Below, one piece after another: positions 19,154-28,619 of a stretch of 64,000 nt of DNA. How positions within the stretch are numbered: the stretch's first letter is position 1; every line of letters begins with the position of its first letter. The stretch spans positions 1,401,978 to 1,465,977 of the forward strand of contig NZ_CH672413.1 of assembly GCF_000152705.1 (NCBI RefSeq). The letters are read 5' to 3'. This stretch comes from Janibacter sp. HTCC2649. GTDB taxonomy: Bacteria > Actinomycetota > Actinomycetes > Actinomycetales > Dermatophilaceae. The position numbers and the translations under genes were made by a program. Below the pieces are notes generated by a model, which saw only the letters and a list, made by a program, of their open reading frames with translations, was not told where the DNA came from and made no database searches.

Positions 19154-19887
19154 GCCGTCTCCTCCTCGTGAGTCGCAGCAGGAGTGGGAGTGAAGGCGGG
19201 CCGTGGGGCCTGCGGAACGTCGGGGACGTCAGGACCACCCGTGGCGGGCTTCGCCTCGTCAGCAGAGTCGGTCGGCCCGGCCGGCTTGGTGCCGCCGTGG
19301 CGCGAGCTCCACAACAGGCTGAGTCCACTCAGCAGCAGGAACAGACCGACGAGCGCGGCGATGACGGACTGGACGAACCAGGACTTGCGCTCCCAGCTGA
19401 GGTCGACTCGCTCGATCTGACCCTTGGTCGCCTGAGCGATCACGGCCTCGGGGGCGTTCGCCTGCTCGATGGTCATCGTGACCGCACCCTCATGCGTGGC
19501 GGTGTTGCGCCAGACGTCGGTGGTGGAGAGCGCGGGCGTGGTGCCGGTGCCGCTCGTCGTCGTCTCGAGCTCCCACGGCTTCGTGCTCACGCCGGTGACC
19601 GTGGTGTGCGCGGTCTTGGCGAGGACGGCCTTGGCGTCGGAGGGCGTGGCCGCAGCAAGCCAGACGGTGCTTCCCTTGCGAGGAACCGCCGTCACCGTGA
19701 CGTTGCCGTCGACGCGGTTGAGGACGGTCTGCGGCATGAGCACGGGGTTCGTGCCGGAGGCCGTCGTGGAGAAGGTCGCGGTACCGCTGCCACCGAGGTG
19801 GAAGGCGTACCAGAGGCCGACGATGGTGAGCACCAGGCCGATGAGGGCGAGGAGGCCACCGACGGCCCGCTTGGCGAGCGTGGGCAT
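19150..19887 (-). CDS. two-helix membrane protein with extracellular domain
   Basis: The 245-residue protein has an N-terminal transmembrane helix (about 8-30), a roughly 140-residue Thr-rich region expected outside the cell, a second helix (about 172-195) and a Pro/Ala-rich cytoplasmic tail. I place the start at ATG 19887 (MPTLAKRA), eight bases after AAGGACC; an upstream in-frame ATG has no such site. It overlaps the lipoprotein gene by four bases. No family recognised. Confidence 0.65.
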   Translation of the reverse strand: MPTLAKRAVGGLLALIGLVLTIVGLWYAFHLGGSGTATFSTTASGTNPVLMPQTVLNRVDGNVTVTAVPRKGSTVWLAAATPSDAKAVLAKTAHTTVTGVSTKPWELETTTSGTGTTPALSTTDVWRNTATHEGAVTMTIEQANAPEAVIAQATKGQIERVDLSWERKSWFVQSVIAALVGLFLLLSGLSLLWSSRHGGTKPAGPTDSADEAKPATGGPDVPDVPQAPRPAFTPTPAATHEEETA

Positions 19888-20056
19888 GCAAGGTCCTTTG
19901 TTTTGGAACAGGGGGCGTGCCCCGAAATGTCTCATTTCGGTCACGGACTGCTCTCAACCATGACAAAGGAGTGACTCCGGAGCCAAATCGCCTGCCATCG
20001 AGTATGCCGTGATCTCGCCTGTGCGTAACCCCTCTCGGGAGCGTGCTCAACGACTC

Positions 20057-20590
20057 TCAGTCGTGCTGGCCGCTCTCGTCGACAAAGTCGCCGGCAGCGA
20101 CTCTCACCCCCCTGAGCAGGGAGAACAGAGCCTTCTGCTCGTCGCCACCCAGCATCCCGAGCCCGAACTGCGCAGCCTCCAGGTCAGCCGTCGTCGCCTC
20201 CATCGCGGCTCGACCGGTGTCGGTGATCACAGCAAAGGCGCCACGCCGGTCGGCCGGGTTGGTGACGCGCTCGACGAAGCCCTGGGCCGCGAGCCGCTGC
20301 ACGATGTTGGTCGCGCTCGTGGGGTGCACCATGAGTCGCTCACCGATGCGGCCCATCGACAGCTGACCCCCGCGGCTGAAGGCGAGGAGCACGAGCGCCT
20401 CGTAGCGGGCGAACGTCAACCCGTGCCGCCCCGCGATGGCGTCGAACTCGGTGATGAGCAGCTGCTGCACCCGCATGATCGAGGTGGCCGTGACCATGGG
20501 CGCTGCTTGGCTCCGTTCGCCCCATCGCGCGCGCCACAGCTCCCCGGCGCGTGCGATGGGGTCGAACGGCAGCTTGAGGTCCTTGGGCAC
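20057..20590 (-). CDS. MarR family transcriptional regulator
   Basis: The 177-residue protein has the MarR winged-helix core: recognition-helix region HPTSATNIVQRLAAQGFVERV followed by a wing with DRRGAF. GTG 20590 lacks a ribosome site but has TAGCGT six bases upstream (20602-20597), so it is probably leaderless. It lies 55 bases downstream of the PIG-L gene on the same strand and has no divergent partner; its targets cannot be read from position. Confidence 0.85.
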   Translation of the reverse strand: MPKDLKLPFDPIARAGELWRARWGERSQAAPMVTATSIMRVQQLLITEFDAIAGRHGLTFARYEALVLLAFSRGGQLSMGRIGERLMVHPTSATNIVQRLAAQGFVERVTNPADRRGAFAVITDTGRAAMEATTADLEAAQFGLGMLGGDEQKALFSLLRGVRVAAGDFVDESGQHD

Positions 20591-20645
20591 AGGAGCACGC
20601 TAGCCGCCCCCGGCCCGCGGACCTCGACTCTCACCTCACTTCAGG

Positions 20646-23411
20646 TCACTTCACCGAGGCCAGCGACGAGAAGGTCCCGCCGGCACCGTCGTCCCAGCCG
20701 ACAAGGGCCCGAGCCCCACCCACGAGGTCGCGGGTGAGCGGCACGCTGATGACGACGAGGCCGGATGCGGTGCGGGCGACCGGCGCCACGACCTCGCCGA
20801 CGATGCCGTCCCTGTCCGCGATGGTGATGTGCGCCGTGCCGGAGTCCTTGACGCGCAACCTCAGCTCGACGCTGTCACCACGCAGCTTGGCCTTGTCGAC
20901 CCAGCCGACCTCGGCAGGCGTCGACGATGGGCGACCGGCCAGGGCGACGTTGGTGCGCACCGCCTGTTCGACGGACTGCGGCGAGTCGACGGACTGCAAC
21001 GCCTCGGTCGGGATGACCGGATCGGCTGGCGTCGTCGGGCGGTCGGCAGGCGGGACATAACCGTCGAGCGACACGTCGCCCCAGCGGTAGGGGTCGCCCT
21101 GCACGCCGCCCCAGACGGACCAGCCGATGCGGGTCTGCCCGGTCTTGTCCTGGGTGTCGGAGTCGTAGGGCAGGACGTTGAGCCCCATGTGCGCCGGGTC
21201 GATGGCACTCGGGAGGAGCGACATCGGGATCGAGGTCTCGACGACGTAGCCGGTGTAGGGCTCGGTCACCTTGGACGCGATCCTCATGCCGGGGGCGGTG
21301 GCCGGACCATCACCCTGGTGGGCGTCGGCGTCCCGCAGGTAGCACGGTCCGCCCTCGGCCGTCCACGGCAGGATCGCTGCCTTGAACGTCGTGGACGTGT
21401 TCTCGGAGGTGCCACGTGGGTCGATGGCGATCTCGACGGAGTCGGTGCGCCAGTGCCGCTTGCAGTCGGTCGCCGCGAGCGGGGTGCCGCGCACGTCGTC
21501 CTTGACCGTGACGGCGAGGAACAGCGTGTCGTCGCGCCAGGTCACCTGAGCGGTGGCCGAGCAGTCTGCGGCCGACGTGCAGTTCTCACCCTCCCAGCGA
21601 CGGGACAGGTCAAGGACGGGACCGGCATACTCCCCCGCGCTCACGACACCATCCACGGTCGGTGACGTGGACGCCTGCGGGACCACGCTCGTCGGGACGA
21701 GCTCCAGTGCCTGCTGGGTCGTGCCCGTCGCCGTCGTGCTGGTGGCGGCGATCGAGTAGAGGTAGTCGCCCGCCACGCCGCCCTCGACGGAGGTCTTGAG
21801 GGAGGTGTCGGTGTTGACCGCGGTGAACCGCACCGTGGTCTGTGCTCCCGGAGCAAGAGCGGCGTATGCCGCCGTGCCCGGGCTCATCGTGAACCCTGCC
21901 GGTGGCGTGGGGGTCACCGTTCCGGACTGGGTCGTCGCGCTGTGGTTGGTGACGACGACGTCGACCGGTCGGCTGCCCCCGGAGGCGAGGGTGAGGACGG
22001 GTCGGACGATCTCGGCGAACTCCTGCGCGTGGGCGACCTGGGCCCACTGCTGGTACTGCGTCACCTGGGGCAGGAGCTGTTGGGTGGCCGTGACCGGTGG
22101 ACTCACGAGGAGCGGCTCGTCCTGGTAGCCGACACCGGCCGCGGTGTCGACGAAGGCCTTCACCCGAGCCCTGGTGCCAACGGTCGCGCCTGCCGGCGGA
22201 GTGACGGTGAAGGTGGTCGCCGCCTGGGCAGCGGAGGCGATCGTGCCGAGGGCGCCGCCGCCCGTCACGGTCCAACCCGCCGGGACCTCGAGGCGCGCGG
22301 TGCTGACACCCAGAGGAGTCGCCGCCGGGGCGGAGGCACCGACGGTCACAGAGAAGGGCGCACCGGGCAGCACCCGGTACTGGTCGGTCTCGACCGTCAT
22401 TCCACTGCCGAGCGGGAGGCCGCCGGGGAGCTTGACGAGCGACCCGTCGAGCGGCGAGTGGCTCGTGAAAGCCGCGTCAGTTCCCCACTGCGGCAGCGGG
22501 GTTCGCGAGTCGATCAGGGTCAGGTAGTTGCAGCCGAGCTGGGCCGGGTCGGTCGAGACGTCGGGGAAGCCGGCCCATCCCTGGGAGGCGTACTCTCGCT
22601 GGGCGTCACGGGCGACCGCCGCCCAGGTGCGCCCATCGGGTGATGGCGCACCCGACCACACCCCATAGATCGTCTGACTCGCATCGGTCGGTGCGAACTT
22701 CTTGGCGCAGTCGGGCCCGTTGGCGCCCGTCCCGGCGGAGGAGTTCATGAAGATGCGGTCGGGCGAGAACGGCTTGAGGCCCTCCTTCGTGATCTGCTCC
22801 GGGAACCGCGTCGGGTCCCCTGCCGCCCAGTAGGCCTCGACGGCGATCCGCGCCGCCTCCTGGTGGTTGCCGTGCTGGCCCGGCGAGGGAGCGGGGTTCA
22901 TCGTCAGGAGGACCTCGGGACGGGTCTGGCGCAGGATCCGAACGGTCTTGGCCAGGGTCTCCTCGTGGTCCCACACCTGGGCGGTGAGTGGCTCGGAGAC
23001 GGTGTAGTAGAAGTCGACCTCGTCGAGGTTGTAGACGTCGGTGATGCCTGCCTTGGCCACTGCGTCGCGTTCCTCCCGCTCGCGGATGAGGCCGAGCGCT
23101 GGCCCTTCCTCGGGGCCGACGGCGTTGCCGCCACCCTCCCCTCGCGTGATCGTGATGACGCCGGTCCTGGTGTCGTGCTCACTGCCCCACTGTCCGAGGG
23201 CCGACAGCGTGAACGCCTCGTCGTCGGGGTGGGCACCGATGAACAGCGCATCGAGATCGGCGGGTGGGCCGGACGACGTTGTCGCATCGGGCGGTTTGGG
23301 CCCCTTGTCGACGGCGGCTCCCGGTGCTGCCAGTGCTGCGCCCGGGAGGGCGAGCGCGGCGACCAGTGTGGCCACTGCTGCGAGGGTGCTTCTGCCTGGG
23401 ATTCCTGACAT
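20646..23411 (-). CDS. secreted PIG-L family deacetylase with C-terminal CBM9-like domain
   Basis: The 921-residue protein has a signal peptide (about 1-28, cleavage after ALA) and a LmbE/PIG-L zinc deacetylase domain (54-300) with HPDDE (61-65) and the third ligand in HGNHQE (His183). These enzymes usually remove acetyl from N-acetylglucosamine conjugates. Residues about 440-610 look like NEW3-type beta domains, and 630-800 like the CBM9/DOMON-type carbohydrate-binding domain (SPTVDGVVSAGEY, DDTLFLAVTVKDD, YVVETSIPM). ATG 23411 follows GGGGAG; a longer frame upstream is out of keeping with the signal peptide. It follows two ABC permease genes, so it probably prepares the polysaccharide or glycoconjugate whose product is imported. 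Confidence 0.85.
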   Translation of the reverse strand: MSGIPGRSTLAAVATLVAALALPGAALAAPGAAVDKGPKPPDATTSSGPPADLDALFIGAHPDDEAFTLSALGQWGSEHDTRTGVITITRGEGGGNAVGPEEGPALGLIREREERDAVAKAGITDVYNLDEVDFYYTVSEPLTAQVWDHEETLAKTVRILRQTRPEVLLTMNPAPSPGQHGNHQEAARIAVEAYWAAGDPTRFPEQITKEGLKPFSPDRIFMNSSAGTGANGPDCAKKFAPTDASQTIYGVWSGAPSPDGRTWAAVARDAQREYASQGWAGFPDVSTDPAQLGCNYLTLIDSRTPLPQWGTDAAFTSHSPLDGSLVKLPGGLPLGSGMTVETDQYRVLPGAPFSVTVGASAPAATPLGVSTARLEVPAGWTVTGGGALGTIASAAQAATTFTVTPPAGATVGTRARVKAFVDTAAGVGYQDEPLLVSPPVTATQQLLPQVTQYQQWAQVAHAQEFAEIVRPVLTLASGGSRPVDVVVTNHSATTQSGTVTPTPPAGFTMSPGTAAYAALAPGAQTTVRFTAVNTDTSLKTSVEGGVAGDYLYSIAATSTTATGTTQQALELVPTSVVPQASTSPTVDGVVSAGEYAGPVLDLSRRWEGENCTSAADCSATAQVTWRDDTLFLAVTVKDDVRGTPLAATDCKRHWRTDSVEIAIDPRGTSENTSTTFKAAILPWTAEGGPCYLRDADAHQGDGPATAPGMRIASKVTEPYTGYVVETSIPMSLLPSAIDPAHMGLNVLPYDSDTQDKTGQTRIGWSVWGGVQGDPYRWGDVSLDGYVPPADRPTTPADPVIPTEALQSVDSPQSVEQAVRTNVALAGRPSSTPAEVGWVDKAKLRGDSVELRLRVKDSGTAHITIADRDGIVGEVVAPVARTASGLVVISVPLTRDLVGGARALVGWDDGAGGTFSSLASVK

Positions 23412-23491
23412 GTGATCTCCCCATCGAGGTGCGCCCACTGGTCGAGCTCTGAGCCGTCGTCCTCGCGGGCGCTGAGGGGGCGGCGACAGGA

Positions 23492-24295
23492 TCAGTCCTT
23501 GACGGCCCCCTCGAGCATCCCGGCGATGAAGTGCCGCTGGAGGAAGAGGTAGACGATGACGACGGGCAGGGCGACGATCGTCGCTCCGGCCGCGAGCAGG
23601 GCGTAGCCCTGGGTGTACTGACCGGAGAAGAAGCCGAGGCCCAGCGGAGCCGTGCGCAGTGCCTCGTTGGTCGGGATCATGACGAGCGGGATGAGGAACT
23701 CGTTCCAGGTCCACATGAAGGTCAGCACGATGAGGGTGACGATCGCGGGGCGGGCGAGCGGGACGAGCACCTGCCAGAGGATGCGGTTCGTCGAGGCACC
23801 ATCGAGGCGGGCCGCCTCGATGAGCGAGCGCGAACTCGACCGGAAGGCGGCGCGCAGCCAGAACGTCCCGAAGGCCACGGACTGGGCCACCTGCGGCAGG
23901 GCAATGGCCCAGAAGGTGTCCGTGAGGCCGAGTGCTCGCAGGTCAAAGAACAGGGGCACGACGATGGCCTCCGCAGGCATCATGATGCCGATGAGCATGA
24001 GGTAGAACAGCGCGTCAGCGCCCCTGAATCGCATTGTCCCGAAGGCGAATCCGGCGAGGACGGACAGCACCGTGCTCACCGTGACGACGAACGCCGACAC
24101 GAAGAGACTGGTGCGCAGGTAGCTGCCGAAGCGACCGATCTCCCACGCCGCCGTGAGGTTGCCGAACCCACCCGGAGCCTCAGCATCGGGCTGTAGACCG
24201 GCGATGACGATGCTGAGAATCGGATAGATCGCGAAGATGGCGAACGCCGTGAGGATGACGTAGTTCATCGTGCGCTCGGACGTCGAGACCTTCAT
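23492..24295 (-). CDS. carbohydrate ABC transporter permease (MalG type)
   Basis: The 267-residue protein has six predicted membrane helices and the binding-protein-dependent permease EAA loop (EAARLDGASTNRILWQVLVPL, around residue 165-185) that contacts the ATPase. The start ATG 24295 overlaps the stop of the other permease by one base (TGATG). It pairs with the MalF-type permease and the solute-binding lipoprotein. No ATPase gene is in the operon, so it probably uses a shared MsiK-type ATPase encoded elsewhere, as is usual in actinobacteria. Confidence 0.92.
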   Translation of the reverse strand: MKVSTSERTMNYVILTAFAIFAIYPILSIVIAGLQPDAEAPGGFGNLTAAWEIGRFGSYLRTSLFVSAFVVTVSTVLSVLAGFAFGTMRFRGADALFYLMLIGIMMPAEAIVVPLFFDLRALGLTDTFWAIALPQVAQSVAFGTFWLRAAFRSSSRSLIEAARLDGASTNRILWQVLVPLARPAIVTLIVLTFMWTWNEFLIPLVMIPTNEALRTAPLGLGFFSGQYTQGYALLAAGATIVALPVVIVYLFLQRHFIAGMLEGAVKD

Positions 24296-25191
24296 CAGTC
24301 GGTCACCCTGTCGCCGACGCGAGTGATGGCGAAGCTGATCGCGAAGATGATCACCGTGAGGACGACACCGATGGTGCACGCGAGGCCGACCTGGCCGAGC
24401 TCGAACGCCTGCCGATAGACCTCATAGCTCGGCACTGTCGTCGTGTGCCCCGGCCCGCCGGAGGTGGTCATGTAGATGAGGTCGAACGTCTTGAGCGCGG
24501 CAATGACCGTCAGTGTCAGCGCGACCGCGATCTCGCCGCGCACCGAGGGCAGGGTGACCGCGAAGAACTCCTTGACCGCTCCCGCGCCGTCGAGCCGGGC
24601 CGCTTCGTAGAGGTCTCGGGGGATGCGCCCCATCCCGGCCAGCAGCAGCACCGTCACCAGCCCACTCTCGAACCACGTGCCGATCAGCCCGACCGCTGGC
24701 AGCGCAAAGACGTACTCCCCCAGCCATCCTCGCGTCCAGGACTCGAGCCCGACCGAGGTCAGCACCGAGTTGATCGTCCCGTCGGGCGCATAGATCCGGC
24801 GCCAGGCCACCGCGATGACGACCATCGCCACGACCTGCGGCAGGAAGACCACGGTCCGGAAGAACCCCAACCCGCGCACGCTCGCCCGGTGCAGGACCGA
24901 CGCCAGCACGAGGCCGACGAACAGCGGCACGACGGCGAAGAAGAACATCAGCACGAGCGCGTGGCCGAACGACGCCCGCAGCCGCTCGTCGGTCAGGACC
25001 TCCTGGTAGTTCGAGAGCCCGGCCCACGTACCGACGGTCAGCCCGTCCCAGTCGAAAAGGGACAAGTAGACGGCCTTGAGCAACGGATAGAGGGCGAACG
25101 CGGCATACACGAGGAAGGCAGGAAGGACGTAGAGGTAACCGATGCGCCGGGGTACTCCCGGCGGGCCGAGCGCCCGGGTGCGACCTGCCAT
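24295..25191 (-). CDS. carbohydrate ABC transporter permease (MalF type)
   Basis: The 298-residue protein has six membrane helices and the EAA motif EAARLDGAGAVKEFFAVTLP. I start it at ATG 25191, which overlaps the stop of the binding-protein gene by one base; a GTG one codon earlier is possible. It forms a heterodimeric channel with the following permease. Confidence 0.92.
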   Translation of the reverse strand: MAGRTRALGPPGVPRRIGYLYVLPAFLVYAAFALYPLLKAVYLSLFDWDGLTVGTWAGLSNYQEVLTDERLRASFGHALVLMFFFAVVPLFVGLVLASVLHRASVRGLGFFRTVVFLPQVVAMVVIAVAWRRIYAPDGTINSVLTSVGLESWTRGWLGEYVFALPAVGLIGTWFESGLVTVLLLAGMGRIPRDLYEAARLDGAGAVKEFFAVTLPSVRGEIAVALTLTVIAALKTFDLIYMTTSGGPGHTTTVPSYEVYRQAFELGQVGLACTIGVVLTVIIFAISFAITRVGDRVTD

Positions 25192-26549
25192 CACTTGGCG
25201 GTGAAGTCGCCGTAGTCCTTCTGCAGCGCCTCGAGGGCCTTCTCGGGTGTGACCTTCTTGGCGAGGAGGTCCTGGAGCGTGGCCCCGAGGGTGTCACCCA
25301 TCGTCGGGGTGGCCCAGTCGAGGTAGGGCACGAGCCCGTTGTCGGACGAGACCGCACCGAAGGCCGAGAAGACGTCGGTCGCGAGGGCGTCGGGCGCCTT
25401 CTGCGCCGCTGTCTCGACGACGGGCAGGTTGCCGTTGTCCGCGAGCACCTTCATCGCGTCCGGAGTGGTGAGGTAGTTGATGTAGGCCGCGGCGGCGTCC
25501 TTGTTCTTGGCCTTGTTGGTGATGGCGAAGGGGAGGCCCGTGCCACCCGTCGTGACGGCAGCGCCGCCCGCCTCGGGTGCCGGAGGGAGCGAGAACTTCA
25601 CGTCGGTCTTCATCGCCGCCGAGAGGTCGGCCTGCAGCCACGAGCCGGCGATGAGGAAGACGCCCTTGCCCTTGGTGAAGCCCTGCCACGCGGGGTCGTA
25701 GTCCTGACCGTTGAAGCCCGAGCTGAAGTAGCCCTTGTCCACCCAGTCGACGAGGGTCTGGGCCGCCTTGGTGTTCTCCGGAGTCACCCAGTTGCCGCCG
25801 GTCTGGCCGAAGCCGAGCTTGCGGATGTCGTCGGCCTTGGTGAAGCGGCCCTGCACGACACCGAAGACGTGTCCGGCGGGCCACTTCTCGAGGTTGCCGA
25901 GGACGAGCGGGACCTCGCCCTTGGACTTCGCCGTCGCGAGAGCCGCATCGAACTCGGCCCAGGTCTTGGGCGGGTTGATGCCCAGGGTCTTGAGCTTGGC
26001 GTCATTGGAGAAGATGCCGACGACCTCGCCGACCTGCGGCATACCGAACAGGGAGCCGGAGCCGAAGGTCTTGCCGTCGGGTGAGTACGACGCGACGTTG
26101 CGCACCGACTGCGGATAGCGCTTGTCCCAGCCGTACGCCGCGGCATAGGGATCGAGGTTGACGAGCTGTCCTGCCTTGACGAACTCCCCCATCTGCGAGC
26201 GAGTGTTGTTGGCCTGCACCACATCTGGCGCGTCGGCGCCGGTGAGCGCCAGCCGCAGCGTCTTGACGAGGTCGTCGAAGGAGCGGGAGACGCGCTTGAT
26301 CTTGATGTTGGGGTACTTCTTCTGGAACTCGGCGTTGAGCGTCTCGATCTGCTTCGCCTGACCGCCGCGCACCTCCTGGTCCCAGACGGTGAGGGTGACG
26401 TCGCCCAGGGAGGCGGCATCGGTCTTCACGGCGCCCGACGGGGTGGGCGACGCGTCGTTCTTGGCGCCCGAGCCACCCGGCGCGCAGGCGCCGAGGGCGA
26501 GCCCGGCCCCGACTGTGAGGGCAACCAGAGAGGTGCGGGTGCGGGTCAT
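25191..26549 (-). CDS. ABC transporter sugar-binding lipoprotein
   Basis: The 452-residue protein has a lipoprotein signal with lipobox LGAC (Cys22) and the extracellular solute-binding family 1 fold (LTVWDQEV, ...GSWLQADL..., ...AAAAYINYLTTPDAMKVLADNGNLPVV). It captures the imported sugar outside the membrane. ATG 26549 overlaps the kinase stop by four bases with GGAGA upstream. Ligand unknown; context with a deacetylase and a GH4 enzyme points to an oligosaccharide or aminosugar. Confidence 0.92.
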   Translation of the reverse strand: MTRTRTSLVALTVGAGLALGACAPGGSGAKNDASPTPSGAVKTDAASLGDVTLTVWDQEVRGGQAKQIETLNAEFQKKYPNIKIKRVSRSFDDLVKTLRLALTGADAPDVVQANNTRSQMGEFVKAGQLVNLDPYAAAYGWDKRYPQSVRNVASYSPDGKTFGSGSLFGMPQVGEVVGIFSNDAKLKTLGINPPKTWAEFDAALATAKSKGEVPLVLGNLEKWPAGHVFGVVQGRFTKADDIRKLGFGQTGGNWVTPENTKAAQTLVDWVDKGYFSSGFNGQDYDPAWQGFTKGKGVFLIAGSWLQADLSAAMKTDVKFSLPPAPEAGGAAVTTGGTGLPFAITNKAKNKDAAAAYINYLTTPDAMKVLADNGNLPVVETAAQKAPDALATDVFSAFGAVSSDNGLVPYLDWATPTMGDTLGATLQDLLAKKVTPEKALEALQKDYGDFTAK

Positions 26550-27739
26550 GGTGTCTCCTCGGTGAGCGGTGCAGAGGGGTTGTTGGTGCGGGAGTTGGTG
26601 GGGACCTGGGCATCGGACAGCTTGGCGATCGTCGCCGCCGCCCGGCGCACGGCGCCCGGAGGAACTTCGGCGACGAGGTCGTCGAGGAAGGCGAAGCGAC
26701 GTTGCACGGATCGGGCCGCGGCGTTGGAGGTCGGCTGACGCCTCACCCGCTGCCACCAGTCGGCCAGGTCACCCCAGCCCGGTGCCGCGAGAGAGCCGCC
26801 GAACTCCTGCACGGCGAGGCTGGAGCACAGCGTGGCGAAGTTCATCCGGTCCAGTAGTGGCCACCCGGCCAGGCTGCCGACGAGGATCCCCGCGTCGAAG
26901 ACGTCGCCGGCCCCGGTCGGGTCGATCGCGTCGACACGCAGGGCCGGGACGGAGGCTTCCTCTCCCGTCGCGGAGTCGATGGCCAACGCACCATCGCGGC
27001 CGTTGGTCACCACGGACAGGGGAACGAGGTCGGCGAGGGCATACAGCGCGTCGTGAGCCGAGTCGGTGCGCGTGTAGGCCATGGCCTCAACGGCATTGGG
27101 CATGAACGCGTGGCAGTGCTGGAGCTGCTCCAGGACCGTGGGCGACCACTGTCCGCTCGGATCCCAGCCCACGTCGGCGAAGAGCAGCGCGCCCCCAGCG
27201 GCTGCCTGCTCGACCCACTGCCGCTCTGGGTGCCCGTCGCCCAGGGGCCGGTCGGCGTCGAGGTCGATCAGGACCGACCGCGCCCGCGGCGCCGTTCCGA
27301 TCATCTCGGTCGCCGTCTGGGGCGCGTCGTGCCCATGCGTGATCATGCGACGGTCCCCCGAGACCGACACCGAGACGGTGACCGGGGTGTGCCAGTGCGG
27401 GTAGCGCTGGGACCGCGAGAGGTCGATGCGCTCCTGCTCGAGGGAGCGCCAGCAGAACTCGCCGTAGTCGTCGTCGCCGAAGGCCGCGCCGAGTGACGTG
27501 TTGAGCCCGAGGCGGGAGGCGGCCACGGCGAGGTTGGCGATGCCACCGGGGCACGAACCCATGCCCTCGGCCCAGACCTCGGTGCCGTTCTTGGGCATCG
27601 CCGTGAGCCCGGTGAAGATGATGTCGAGGAAGACCATGCCCTGCACGAAGACGTCGACAACCGGGTCGTCGTCACGGCGCAGTGACGCGAGCGGGTCAAA
27701 GACGTGGTCCACCGGCACCTCGTCATCGTGTCCCGACAT
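26546..27739 (-). CDS. PfkB family carbohydrate kinase
   Basis: The 397-residue protein has both ribokinase/PfkB signatures: GSCPGGIANLAVAASRLG (61-78) and DPTGAGDVFDAG with catalytic base Asp279. The C-terminal 80 residues extend beyond the usual 300-residue kinase. I prefer ATG 27739, five bases after GGTGG; GTG 27748 is an alternative. It is the first gene of the importer operon and divergent from the DeoR gene. It most likely phosphorylates the imported sugar, which would create the substrate for the GH4 enzyme; that order is inference. Confidence 0.85.
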   Translation of the reverse strand: MSGHDDEVPVDHVFDPLASLRRDDDPVVDVFVQGMVFLDIIFTGLTAMPKNGTEVWAEGMGSCPGGIANLAVAASRLGLNTSLGAAFGDDDYGEFCWRSLEQERIDLSRSQRYPHWHTPVTVSVSVSGDRRMITHGHDAPQTATEMIGTAPRARSVLIDLDADRPLGDGHPERQWVEQAAAGGALLFADVGWDPSGQWSPTVLEQLQHCHAFMPNAVEAMAYTRTDSAHDALYALADLVPLSVVTNGRDGALAIDSATGEEASVPALRVDAIDPTGAGDVFDAGILVGSLAGWPLLDRMNFATLCSSLAVQEFGGSLAAPGWGDLADWWQRVRRQPTSNAAARSVQRRFAFLDDLVAEVPPGAVRRAAATIAKLSDAQVPTNSRTNNPSAPLTEETP

Positions 27740-27760
27740 CGCCGCCACCGCAAGGGCAGA

Positions 27761-27780
27761 TTGCGTGTTTTTGCGCGTTT
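27761..27780. promoter_or_regulatory. tandem decamer, candidate DeoR operator
   Basis: TTGCGTGTTT (27761-27770) is followed immediately by TTGCGCGTTT (27771-27780), a tandem repeat with one mismatch in the 121-bp gap between the PfkB operon and the DeoR-GH4 pair. DeoR-family repressors often bind direct repeats, so this is the best operator candidate. The DeoR -10 (TACGTT, 27848-27853) lies seven bases before its GTG. Confidence 0.45.
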
Positions 27781-27860
27781 GTTCGGGTCTCTCGTGCTCA
27801 CAGGTGTCTCACACGGTCCAGCCATGGCTGAAACTGCGCGCTCTTGGTACGTTGCGTCAC

Positions 27861-28619
27861 GTGAAGGTGCAACGGCACAGCGAGATCGTGGCCAGAGTGC
27901 GTGAGGGCGGGACCGTGTCGGTCAGCGAGCTCTCGAGCGCACTCGAGGTGAGCGCGTCGACGATCCGCCGCGACCTCTTCCAGCTCGACCGCGCCGGGGT
28001 GCTCACCCGGGTTCACGGCGGTGCTGCCGTGACGGCCTCCGACCCCGACACGACGCGCCCCTTTGACGCCGTGGCCCGCGCCGACGCCCACGAGAAGTCG
28101 CTCGTCGCCGCGGCCGCAGCCGCACGTGTGAGGGACGGCGAGGTCGTCGCCCTCGACATCGGGACGACCACGGCACTCCTCGCCCGCGAGCTGCGGGGAC
28201 GAGCCATCACCGTCGTCACCAACAGCCTCGCGGTCCTCGACGTCCTCCGCTTCGACGAGTCGGTCGAGCTCATCCTGCTCGGCGGGATGGTGCGGCGGTC
28301 CTACCACTCACTCGTGGGGGTCCTCACCGAGGACGCGGTCCACCAGATCGGCGTGGATCGCGCCTTCATCGGCACGAGCGGCATCTCCAGCGGCGGCCAG
28401 GTCATGGACTCGACGTTCGTCGAGGTCCCGGTCAAGCGAGCCTTCATCGCCGCCGCCCGCGAGGTGGTCCTCGTCGCGGACGGCCACAAGATCCCCGGGT
28501 CCGGAACCCTGCGCGTATGCCGGGTGGACCAGGTCGACGTGCTCGTCACCACCGCGGAGGCCGACTCGCTCATTCTCGACGAATGCCGTGAACGCGGCGT
28601 GGAGGTGGTGATCTCATGA
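27861..28619 (+). CDS. DeoR family transcriptional regulator
   Basis: The 252-residue protein has the DeoR N-terminal helix-turn-helix (TVSVSELSSALEVSASTIRRDL, 17-40) followed by the RVHGGA linker and a DeoRC effector domain with phosphosugar-binding features (DIGTTTALLARELRG, TNSLAVLDVL, VADGHKI). Family members sense phosphorylated sugars. GTG 27861 has TACGTT seven bases upstream, so it is probably leaderless; a longer frame exists upstream but without family similarity. It overlaps the GH4 gene by four bases (ATGA) and likely controls both divergent units. Confidence 0.92.
   Translation: MKVQRHSEIVARVREGGTVSVSELSSALEVSASTIRRDLFQLDRAGVLTRVHGGAAVTASDPDTTRPFDAVARADAHEKSLVAAAAAARVRDGEVVALDIGTTTALLARELRGRAITVVTNSLAVLDVLRFDESVELILLGGMVRRSYHSLVGVLTEDAVHQIGVDRAFIGTSGISSGGQVMDSTFVEVPVKRAFIAAAREVVLVADGHKIPGSGTLRVCRVDQVDVLVTTAEADSLILDECRERGVEVVIS

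Noticed and set aside
23412-23714. N-terminal extension of the PIG-L gene
   Set aside because: The extension is inside the gap and end of the permease gene in another frame, and would bury the signal peptide.
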